Of a stretch of 64,000 nucleotides of DNA, positions 55,874 through 64,000 are shown in pieces. The notes beneath the pieces were generated by a model. That model was not told the origin of the DNA. It ran no database searches and saw only the letters and a program-made list of their open reading frames with translations. Location of the stretch: NCBI RefSeq assembly GCF_022539665.2, contig NW_026712501.1:1-64000 (forward strand), given 5' to 3'. The position numbers were made by a program, and so were the translations under genes. The stretch comes from Daphnia carinata. Lineage: Eukaryota > Arthropoda > Branchiopoda > Diplostraca > Daphniidae. Every line of letters starts with the position of its first letter. The first letter of the stretch is position 1.

Positions 55874-56349
55874 GGAAAAGCAGGACTCTGATAAAATGAA
55901 AACTCAACTTAAACGGAAGTTAGATAAGTTGGAGAAGAAGAAACTAAACAAACAAAGGAAAAATAACAGATGCCAAGGTAAACTTTGATTTCGACAAAAA
56001 AAAATAGACCTTCAACTAATTTTACTTTTCTGTATTTTAACAGATAAAAGAATACTAAGCGCAATAGGTTACAAAAAATGTGGAATTGATTGCGAGCTTG
56101 ATAAACCAATTAGGAAAGAGAATAAAATCAACATCACAAACGAGAAAGAAGTTGGTTGAACGCATCGAAGAACAAGAAAAGAGAAAGGAACAACAACAGA
56201 AAAGGGATAAATCAACATTAAGAAAACGAAAAATGAAAGGAAAGCATAAACTGAATAAACTAGCGAAAAAAACAAACTTATCGTATGAATTGCCGATATT
56301 GACATGGATGAGCTGCCTCGTGTTCCATTATTTACAAGCCGTGCCATGA
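55874..56349 (+). pseudogene. Captured Lys-rich exons, identity uncertain
   Basis: After an acceptor TTTCAG the sense reads EKQDSDKMKTQLKRKLDKLE, KKKLNKQRKNN to a donor at about 55978. After ATTTTAACAG it continues, and past a frame change gives SQTRKKLVERIEEQEKRKEQ, QQKRDKSTLRKRKMKGKHKL and NKLAKK. Charged helices of this type occur in nucleolar proteins such as SURF6; that identification is a guess. Orientation and splice sites match the other captured pieces. Confidence 0.4.
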
Positions 56350-56872
56350 TAGTTTTGTATAACAATACACTGGCATGTCTTCCATGATCCGAGCGGAACT
56401 CATTATTTTCGTTCTTGCCACGTAGGTCTCTATTTATGGTTTTGCGGCATATATTTTTTGTATTAAAAAATGTGCTTGTCTTAAATTATATATATATAAT
56501 TTTTTTATTATTTATCAGTGTATTAAGGAGTACTTAGGGGAAAGCATGCCCCTCGTCTCCGGGAATTCGCATGGAATAAGGATATCAGCCAGGGGGGAGG
56601 GCGATACTAGGACTGGAAACGCCACTAACGAAAGGTCAAGGGCAAAAAATCAAACACTGTGTAAAAATAAATATAACTTTTATACATGAGCTGTGTAAAG
56701 CAATAGATAATGCGTGTAATCATGCAAAAAAAAAATATAAATATGAATTCAAACAAAAAAGTTATGATGGACTGATTACACGAGCAATTGATAACGTGGT
56801 TTGGAGTGCGGAAAACTACATAAGCCGTCCGGTTCTTCCTTTACAACAGCGGGCTTTAGGGCTATTTCCCAA

Positions 56873-57047
56873 GGAGAAATAGGACCATTACTATGGAGAA
56901 ATAGGACACTTATGAGGGAGAAATAGGACCCTTCAAAATATGATTGATGATTGGGTCCTAATTCTCCGGGTCCTATTCCTCCAGGTCCTATTTTGGGGTC
57001 CTAAATCTCCGGGTCCTATTTCTCCAGGTCCTATTTCTCCGGCAATC
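56873..57047 (-). repeat. Right terminal inverted repeat of the Pack-type element
   Basis: Inverted partner of 52112-52286 with the same order of units and the same length, 175 bp. Confidence 0.85.
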
Positions 57048-57916
57048 ACTTGAAATGGTGACAGTTTAGTTTAAATTTCCACCACTAGATTTCGCCCCAA
57101 AATGATCGCAATCGCTGAAATTTTATCGCCGATCAAATCATTTTGAAAAAATCGAATCGCCAATCAAAATCAATCAGTGATGATTTGATCGGCGATCAAA
57201 ATCGAAAAAACAATCGCAACGGCAAGTCTGCATTTAACAACAGTTATGATGTAAAGCTGGACATGCAATATTCGATAATAAAAATTTGATCTCCATACTA
57301 TTAACCGTTCTTTGGATTACTAACAGGGTTCTGAACCTAATTCAGAAAACTACCGAAAATCATTAAATAATATTTAGTTACTATAGAAAGTTATAAAATA
57401 TCTTAAAAAATAAAGATTAAAATTCTTTATATTACTGTAAAAAAATCATCAAAATACGTATCCCAGATTCTGAGATATCGTCATTTTAGTTTCTTCATAA
57501 AACAGGGAGCTCTCTTATGGGAAAACCCACGTTTCAATTGCCCAGAAGCCCTGTTTCAATTGCCGAGTACAATTGGCAATTGAAACAACTTGGGGTACCT
57601 CCAGTTTTTTACACATAGCAGATGTTCAACTTTGCCGAACCTACCCAAAAAAAATACTGTTATGTAGCTGAGATAACTAGCTACAAATCTATATATTTTT
57701 TAATTTACTTAGACGATTTTTGTAATCGTACGGAACAAAAATAAGTTTTGTGTTCCAACAACGCCCTACCTCCCCTACCGTCTTTTGTCATCTAATAAAC
57801 TGGAGCTGAAGATCTTCACATCTAACTATTGGTATGAGAGCGCTTTTATGCAACAAGAAGAGACAGTAGGAGGATCAGTGATTTCCGAATTTTAAAACTT
57901 CCCATCATCAGTTGGT

Positions 57917-58340
57917 AGAAAATGAATTCCCTAAAACAAATGGCTTCGTACGCATAACCGGGACGTCTTCAGGTTTCTTTTCTTCTATTGGAACCTGTTC
58001 CGGTTTCGTTTGCACAGCTGGAACTTGCACCGGTTGGGGTACACCTACTGGAACTTGTTTCGGTATCACCGAAACGCTTTCGGCTTTCTTTTGCTCTACT
58101 AAAACCTTTTGCTTCTCTGCTCATCTACGGAAAACTGTTCAGGATGTTCCAAGTCGTTTTGTTTTCATTTCTGCTGCTCTTGAGATAACTTATTCTGATT
58201 CCCGTTCCTCCATTGCCATCACGACAGGTGGAATACGGCAGCGATGGGGGTGAGGTACAGGTACAGGGTATGGTGGGAATCCTTCATTGCACTGTTCCAT
58301 TTCTTTTGCGTAATTTTTCCTGATTCCCCACCATTGCGTA
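57917..58340 (-). pseudogene. Pro/Val-rich protein gene fragment
   Basis: On the minus strand QWWGIRKNYAKEMEQCNEGF, PPYPVPVPHPHRCRIPPVVM, AMEERESE and a stop (58340-58194) are followed in another frame by KVLVEQKKAESVSVIPKQVP, VGVPQPVQVPAVQTKPEQVP, IEEKKPEDVPVMRTKPFVLG and a stop at 57917. The VPV/QVP repeats are clearly protein-like. An intron or frameshift lies between. I recognise no family. Confidence 0.45.
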
Positions 58341-58349
58341 GTTAGTTGT

Positions 58350-60010
58350 TGTTGTTTTTTAAGAGTTCTAGCGTAGATATTCGGCTAATGTGTTTTAACG
58401 GGAAAGCTATCTCTAATAGTATATGTAATATATTAAAATAAAATGGAAGCTACTTTGTACCCCTTGTACCTCCCTCAAAAAGCGGACTTCCTCCATGCTA
58501 AGCTATCCTCATGATATTCATTCATGACTGATATTCATGATAGATCCTCAAGACCGAGTATTCGAGTTTCGAAGTGGGTCATCACTGCCTATCCCACCTT
58601 GTTGGAGGTGGAGGTTTAACCAACAAGCTACCACTTCTTTACCTCGGATTCCGTAAGTGTTATGACAGCTCTTACCTCTCTAACCAGTTTTGGTTGGATA
58701 GTACTGGTATCGGCCGCCACCTGTACGAGCCATGCCAACTGCACGTAGAGTGACAAATGCCGCCTAGCAAGCCCAATGCTGGGATGAGTGCAACACCCGT
58801 TCGTTGGAAGTGCCGCTACCTTGTGAAGTTGCATTACAACCCTTATGTACCGTGACTTGGGTCCCGAAACACAGTTGATAACGCCGTGATGCAGTTTTCC
58901 GCCAACTATCTCATTTCAAATATTTAATGAAATAACAATTGGTAAATGTAATAAATGGACATTATTCGAAATATTGTGTAGAATACGATTCGACTTCATT
59001 ATGAAACAAAAATTTATGAAAAGTTAAAAAAAATGACAAATTGAGTGAAACTCTGCATAGGGGAATACAGCCATGCTGAGTGCAACTGTGTGCTTGCTAT
59101 AGGCTTTCCGCTGCCCGTTTTTTGATATTTTAATATGTAAACTGGCTGAAATTTCGTCACATTTTTCATAGAGGTTGTCACCGCAGTATTGCTAAAGGTG
59201 GACTGCCCGGACAGCCGGTGTGCATTGAACCGATTCCACAGTTATCCAAATGTAAAATAACTCACAAAATGTATGTATCAAGTAAATATTAAGTCACTTT
59301 TCGTGATCCTCATTGAATTTTGAATATAAATCTTGTATTTTAATAGTTATATCATATTTTCTTATCAAAATATAAAAAAAATAAGGAAAAGTCGGGCTTA
59401 TAATGTCGGGCTTGTATTTTGAAGCCCAACTTTCTTGTGAAAAACAAATCAGACCATTCCATGATCTTTTTAAAGATTCTGGTCGCACGATAAAAGCTGG
59501 AAATCACTTGTAAATGAGGATAATCGAAGAAATGCAATCGATAGAAATGTGTCGTTCACACCAAAGCTCTAAAGATGAAGTTTCTTTGAGACGCAAACAA
59601 ACTAGAATAAATTCAATAAATCCTTGTACAGCATATTCTAATGCCTCACGATTACGGAGCTCGAATGATGTGGTTTCGCGTTAGTATTTCGTATGAGGTT
59701 GAAAACAAAGTCAGGCAGTACGCACCTTCCTGATGATAAACATTTACCACCAAAAATAGTTTTCATTTATCGCCTTGGCTTTTAGAAGCAATCCGGCTAT
59801 ACGATACGAAAGTAGTTTCCGTTTTTACGCAAAGAGCAACCGAAAAGCTTTGCTGAAAAACGTACGAGCCAAACTTTTGTTTTCTTTACACAGGTTATGC
59901 TGTGGAAATGCATCACTCAGACCCAAGAATCAAGACAATGAAGCTGTAGATAATACTAATGTTGGCAGACTGTTAATACGGGTAAGCTTAATCAATACAG
60001 CGAAAGTTAA
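58350..60010. other. No recognisable gene
   Basis: AT-rich DNA with short frames (58628-58834 minus, 59294-59537 minus, 59775-60014 plus), none with motifs I know. Confidence 0.5.
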
Positions 60011-60013
60011 TTA

Positions 60014-60085
60014 ACCTCTGGCGGGACTCGAACCCGCAATCCCTAGGTGAGGAGGCCGAGGCCTTATCCATTAGGCCACAGAGGC
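60014..60085 (-). tRNA. tRNA-Arg(CCU)-like gene with abnormal anticodon arm
   Basis: On the minus strand GCCTCTGTGGCCTAATGG begins a 72-nt tRNA. The acceptor stem GCCTCTG/CAGAGGT pairs, the D stem GCCT/AGGC pairs, and the T arm GCGGGTTCGAGTCCCGC is perfect. The backbone is that of tRNA-Arg(CCU). The anticodon region GGCCTCCTCACCTAGGG does not form a proper 5-bp stem with a 7-base loop: with CCT as anticodon two stem pairs fail and base 37 is C. It may be a pseudogene or a functional variant; no T run is close downstream. Confidence 0.7.
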
Positions 60086-60279
60086 TGTAAAAGTATACCT
60101 GCCTTCCAATTTGCAAGCCGCAAATTTTTCATTTGGGTCAGGTCTAGGTTATTTATATCATTGCCTTTATTCCACAAACTATCGTAAGGACCCAAGCGCA
60201 AATATGTCCGTTTTCTTCTGGTTATATTAATACACTAGCGGATACATTTAAAGGACCACTTTTGAGGTTAGTATTTCTG

Positions 60280-60399
60280 TTTCCAGTAGCGCAGCTGGTT
60301 GGCGAATGGAACTTATGCGACAGTAATTTCATTGTGTTTCGGGATTGAACGATTCTCTAAGTAATGCCGAGGCCACGAGTTCGATGCTCGCCTGGAGAA
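60280..60399 (+). tRNA. tRNA-Ile(UAU)-like gene with intron
   Basis: TTTCCAG pairs with CTGGAGA (60392-60398) as acceptor. TAGCGCAGCTGGTTGGCG forms the D arm, AACTTATG holds the TAT anticodon, and TGCCGAGGCCACGAGTTCGA then TGCTCGCC forms the anticodon 3' side, variable loop and T arm. Between the anticodon and TGCCG lie about 48 extra bases, the place where eukaryotic tRNA-Ile(UAU) genes carry an intron. One anticodon-stem pair mismatches. TTTTT at 60407-60411 would terminate Pol III. It could be functional or recently decayed. Confidence 0.6.
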
Positions 60400-60644
60400 T
60401 GTGTTATTTTTAACCTGCCCGATCCCGACAGGTTTAATGAAATAGAGGAAAGTAATTGAAACTACGTTTGCTAATTGAATGAACAGTCAGTGCTTTGTAT
60501 CCATTTTCCACAAGAGTTTTGTCCAACTTCCAACTTCAGGAGATGTATTCCAGCATTTTGTCTGCTAGTTTTACCAAAGTAACACAGTTCAATCAGGTGA
60601 TCGCAGGCAGCTACAATCCTCGTAAAGAGATAGAAATAAAAACC

Positions 60645-60690
60645 CAACGCTCCAGGTGAGGATTGAACTCGCGATTTCGGTATTCCTTCG
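60645..60690 (-). pseudogene. tRNA-Ile-like 3' fragment
   Basis: The minus strand reads GCGAGTTCAATCCTCACCTG then GAGCG and a TTTTT run, like the T arm and acceptor of tRNA-Ile(UAU). No 5' half is recognisable. Confidence 0.4.
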
Positions 60691-60715
60691 GAAATCTTTA
60701 GATTCCTTCGCACAT

Positions 60716-61542
60716 TCACATTACTGACATATAAGCGGCGTAAGTGGTAGTGTAGTATTTGGAAATAGTGCTTTGGTGGCTCGCTGTAGTAGCTAGGAGT
60801 GGCAGATGTTGTTGTGTAGTATGTTGGAGCTTCAGTGTAATAACTTGGTGCCGCGTACATGGTGGTGTAGTACTCGGGAGCCTTCGTCGTGTAGTATCGT
60901 GGACCCTCCGTCTTGTAATACATGCGAACCTCAGTATAGTAAGCTGGGACAGCGTACGTGGTAGGCGGGGAAGCGTAGATTGTCGTGTAATAGTCAGAGG
61001 CGTATAGTAGGTGGGAGCTACGGTGTAGTAACTTGGAGTGGCATATGTTGTTGTGTAATACACTGGCGCTTCTGTGTAATAGCTCGGTGCGGAGTAGTAT
61101 TTCAAGGCCTCCGTATAGTAAGTCGGAGCTGCATACGTAGTGGTGTAGTATTCAGATGCCTTGGTGCTGTAATACTTGGGCGCATCGGTGTAGGAAGTAC
61201 GGGCCACATATGTCGTGGTGTAGTGCTCGGCCGCCTTCGTAGCGTAATACGACACAGCAGTGGTTGTCTGGTATGAATAGATACCGTATCCACAAGATGA
61301 ACCCATCGGCACACTTAAAGTCGATCCAGTCATCAGAAGACGACAGCTAGTAGCAGCATAATGCCATCATAACCTGACGAAAAAAAAACAAACATTAATT
61401 TTCATAATTCCATTATGACATTGAAATGCTTAAAACGACAATAAAGAATCATTTCACCTCGTTCAAACATCAATTTAATCAACAATTGCATCATCACATT
61501 AACTAAAATCATTAAACAAGTTGAAGTGTGTACATTACCCAT
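60716..61542 (-). pseudogene. Tyrosine-rich YYT-repeat secreted protein gene, frameshifted
   Basis: Exon 1 is ATGG (61542-61539) with donor GTAATG. Exon 2 starts at 61373 after GTCAG. The expected start aligns as HYAATSCRLLMTGSTLSVPM with the sister gene at 13 kb, but the exon 1 phase does not lead into it, so a frameshift or altered acceptor is present. The body has many units: YYATKAAEHYTTTYVARTSY, TDAPKYYSTKASEYYTTTYA, APSYYTEAPVYYTTTYATPS. Near 60998 the frame shifts (DYYTTIYASPPTTYAV and YYKTEGPRYYTTKAPEYYTT continue in the second frame), and near 60770 it returns to end YYTTTYAAYMSVM. With three disruptions this is probably a pseudogene. A cuticle or extracellular matrix role is inferred from composition. 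Confidence 0.65.
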
Positions 61543-61663
61543 GATTGCAGGTTGGAACTGGAAGACACTATATTAAATCAGCTATTGGTATTTGAAAGAC
61601 TGCTAGTACTATACTGTGTCAGAGATGTTCACTCGACTAACCTCTACCTTCGATTTGACCTCG

Positions 61664-61670
61664 TTTTATA
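61664..61670 (-). promoter_or_regulatory. TATA box of the second YYT-repeat gene
   Basis: CTTATAAAACGAGG on the minus strand about 122 bp upstream of the ATG, closely matching the corresponding element of the 13-kb gene. Confidence 0.5.
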
Positions 61671-61699
61671 AGGTTTTCTATCATCCTGATTCGTCTTTT

Positions 61700-64000
61700 C
61701 AGGCCAGAGGGTCCACCTGTTCATTCTGACATAACAACCACTATTCCTACACTACCTCTAATCGCTCGTGTCGTATGCATTTTCAAATATCGAAGAAACG
61801 CATAATTATCTTCCCCATCCCACTAACCATTGTTATGCGAGCGAATGAAGCGCCTAGAAAAAACGAATGCTGATTTAAATGTAATATCGACAATAATGAA
61901 ATTATATTCAAGATTATTTGCTGCGAATCTTAGAACTTACTGAAAAGAAATAAAGGTTCAACAGTAAGAATTATTAATTCAATATCATTCCTTACGTGAA
62001 GAACTGTGAGGCTTCCAGCATCGTTGCAAACCCATGTATCGCGTATACAGAAGTATTTATATTTCTTCTTTTTCTTCGTCATTCATAAACGTTGCGGAAT
62101 GATCATTTTTCACCGCCTTTTTTTTGTTTCGATTTCGTCATTATTGACGATGGTGTAGTTATCCAATGGCACGAAATGGCTATGAATAATGAGCATCAGT
62201 AGCGCAATTGCGTGTGTCCACTAGTCAAAACTATCCGCCAACATGTTGTTCCAAAGCTACCTAATTAGTAATTTGCTTTCAATGTGCGTCACCTAGTTTA
62301 ATTTGTTCTTGTACAGTACGTTTAAATTCTATACCTGTGATTCATTCCGGATGCCGTCGAGTCATTCCAACTAGTTGGAATTTTGTTTTTCTAGAGTTTC
62401 GTTTTGTGATGAAGCACTTGCTATTGATGTTAATACCTGGTGTTATAGTTTTCATTCACGCGCTAAATAGGGTCCCTTTAGAAATCTTTGCAATCACGCG
62501 TGATTCAGTTTCAACGATGAAGCGCTACAATAGAAAACAATACCGTTGCCATAAGAAACTGGGAAAAGATAATGTAAAGGCTTTGTTGTTTTATGAATAG
62601 CTACGCCAAACGGTTTAGAAGAGTTTTCAACACCATCTCGAGTTTCTAGTAGAAAGAAGTTCTGTGTGTCAACAACGATGGTGAATAACGTCAAAGGTGC
62701 TGTGCATATTAAAGTTGTTTTCCACTTCGGAAGCGAATGACGCGATTGATTTTCAAAATAAACTGAAATACGATTGCAGAAATTGAAATGCAAAGATTTC
62801 TAAGTCAAATTGTATACTACCTGAATAGGAATTTCCTGCTTGCTTCTCGTACACTTTAGTACAAGTCTTAGTACACATTAACCAACACTTAATCTGTGTT
62901 GCCTTTCCTTTTCATGTAAAGAAATTAGATGTGTTATTATTGCTCTTCAGGTTGTCTGTGTGCATCAGGATGTGGCACGTCATTTCGACGCCCTCTGTGC
63001 TCCTACGATTGCCTAATTAAATGTGTATATACAAATGGAGGCCGATAATAGGCGTAAGAAAATCATACAATCTATATAATAAGAAAAATTACTATTCTTT
63101 TGGTAAAACTACAAAGATACTCAAAAAAAAAAAAAAGAAATGAAAAAAAATTTCACAGAACTATACGCTAAGAAAAGTACTTAAGGCACCACAAAACTTT
63201 AAGAAACTCCAGCAAATTGTTTTGATTTTATTATTTAACAGACAACGGCAGAATGCACCAGCCAACTAAGAATTCTCCTTTTTCCGTTCGGCGTTCGTTG
63301 GTTTGTTTACTTTCATAACGCATTTCATCGTCTGCTTGAAGCCTAAATCGTTGCCAGATCCACAAATAATGAAAATAATTTTCTCTAATTTTCAAAATCA
63401 AGGCGGGGTTCTATTAACTTTAATACACACATTACCTAACCTGTTAGTATTGTACAATTCATGCCCACACGAGGCAGATTGAAAAGACAAGCACGCATCT
63501 TTCAACTTTTGTTAAAACTAATTAATAAGCTGAAAATATTCTAGAAAGCCATTCCATGAATCGAAAACATACAACGAACCTAAAAATGTAATAAAATCTA
63601 AAATTGAAGCTGAAAAAATGTTTTAGTGCGGGTCCCGATTTGAACCTTTGGCCCTGGCGATCGTCTGGACGGACATAACGTTGTAATTTACCGGAAGTTA
63701 TTGTTAATTATTAATAAAATAATTACGTCGAATTGCTAATTTTACATTTTGCTTTTTCCTTTGTTTTATTTTATTTCTCAAATGCCATTAATTCGAAAAA
63801 ATGTGATCATCGACCGTAGACTCGCGCCCCAAGTTCAGGTTCCATGTCCCATGTTTCCATGTACATTCCTTCAATCCCTCTAAGCCTCATCTAGGGTCAT
63901 TGATGATCATCAGACGCCATAACCACTCGGCTATGGACGCCCAACTTAATGTGTTTTCGAATTACTTTTAATGTTCCTTCCATAGAGCAGTTTAATGTTA
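61700..64000. other. No recognisable gene
   Basis: AT-rich sequence with an A run near 63124-63148. The open frame 62337-62600 (plus) has no known motif. On the minus strand TAGCCGAGTGG (63933-63923) looks like a Pol III A box of a tRNA-Ser-like head, but no good B box follows, so I only note it. Confidence 0.5.

Larger units (their letters stand above)
52112..57047. mobile_element. Pack-type TIR element carrying host gene fragments (4.9 kb)
   Basis: The ends GGTAGCCGGAGAAATAGG and, inverted, GATTGCCGGAGAAATAGG start 175-bp terminal inverted repeats (52112-52286 and 56873-57047). ACTTGAAA is duplicated outside both (52104-52111 and 57048-57055). The 8-bp duplication and long repeats suggest a Mutator-like or related element, but no transposase is seen. 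Between the repeats lie intron-containing fragments of apoptosis-inducing factor and GABA transaminase and Lys-rich exons, all on the plus strand. Retained introns mean capture at the DNA level. Capture of whole exon groups from unlinked genes is the hallmark of Pack elements. Confidence 0.8.
51852..57230. mobile_element. hAT-type MITE split by a nested element
   Basis: The ends CAGACTTGCCG (51852) and CGGCAAGTCTG (to 57230) are perfect inverted termini, and CATTTAAC is duplicated on both sides (51844-51851 and 57231-57238). Only about 435 bp belong to the MITE itself (51852-52111 and 57056-57230), rich in GATCGGCGATC-like motifs as in the copy at 15053-15496. The remainder is the nested 4.9-kb element. 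Confidence 0.85.
31860..57775 (-). mobile_element. KDZ-type DNA transposon, about 9 kb without nested insertions
   Basis: The ends read GGGGAGGTAGGGCG (31860) and, inverted, the same 14 bases ending at 57775. Each is flanked by TA, and TTGGAACAC follows three bases in at both ends. CAATTGAAAC-like motifs recur inside both ends. The minus strand carries a KDZ transposase and a second gene. Sequence from 32281 to about 33700 is an inverted copy of the right arm (51620 to 51290, continued at 39765 to about 38690 across the gypsy B insertion). Nested inside are gypsy B (39770-51285) and a hAT-type MITE (51852-57230) that itself carries a Pack-type element. Removing them and their target duplications leaves roughly 9.0 kb. 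The outer boundaries are less certain than the gene content, because beyond the terminal 26 bp the two arms diverge until the internal inverted repeat begins. Confidence 0.7.

Noticed and set aside
63599-63660. tRNA T-arm-like sequence near GGTCCCGATTTGAACC
   Set aside because: No matching D arm or acceptor stem nearby; too little to call a tRNA or SINE.

Overview
The window looks like arthropod nuclear DNA, most probably a water flea (Daphnia). The reasons are: short GT-AG introns of about 55-75 bp; an RR-type cuticle protein gene with a PAPAYPAP repeat; tyrosine-rich genes built on YYTTxYAxPSYYTEAP units, a repeat style I associate with Daphnia; nuclear-type tRNA genes; and dense eukaryotic transposable elements. 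There are no operons and nothing bacterial. The only plainly intact host gene is the cuticle protein gene at 16279-17048 (minus). Most of the rest is transposons, relics and gene fragments.

Left third (1-28 kb): a decayed synaptojanin copy (448-1440); a Ty3/gypsy element with matching 346-bp LTRs and a 5-bp target duplication (3207-10086, here gypsy A); a 2.3-kb hAT element (10312-12633); a broken YYT-repeat gene (12796-13241); a 444-bp hAT-type MITE (15053-15496); the cuticle gene with its TATA box; a decayed multi-exon host gene fragment (19374-20440); and an I-clade LINE on the minus strand with a 10-bp target duplication (20990-25704), which carries a probable solo LTR (23507-24369).

Middle (28-58 kb): a broken proline-rich gene (28171-29000), a 1-kb TA-flanked MITE (29360-30350), and then a nested stack. 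The outer element (31860-57775) is a DNA transposon of the KDZ (Kyakuja-Dileera-Zisupton) type. It carries a multi-exon transposase and a second intact 4-exon gene of unknown function (34386-35447) on the same strand, plus a decayed inverted copy of the transposase 5' exons. Inside transposase exon 1 sits a young 11.5-kb Ty3/gypsy element (39770-51285, gypsy B) with gag, pol, an extra ORF and an envelope-like glycoprotein. Inside the right arm of the KDZ element sits a hAT-type MITE (51852-57230), and inside that a 4.9-kb element (52112-57047) with 175-bp inverted repeats. This innermost element carries intron-containing pieces of two host genes, apoptosis-inducing factor and GABA transaminase, so it is a Pack-type gene-capturing element. 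Without the insertions the KDZ element would be about 9 kb.

Right end (58-64 kb): a fragment of a proline/valine-rich gene, a tRNA-Arg-like gene, an intron-containing tRNA-Ile(UAU)-like gene, a tRNA-like fragment, a second broken YYT-repeat gene with its own TATA box, and AT-rich DNA in which I see no genes.

The best candidates for something undescribed are the two-gene KDZ transposon, the gene-capturing element nested in it, and the gypsy B element, whose gag overlaps a long open reading frame in another frame and which has an extra ORF between pol and env. Exon boundaries were read by eye from splice signals and frame. Family names come from motifs I recognise, not from searches.
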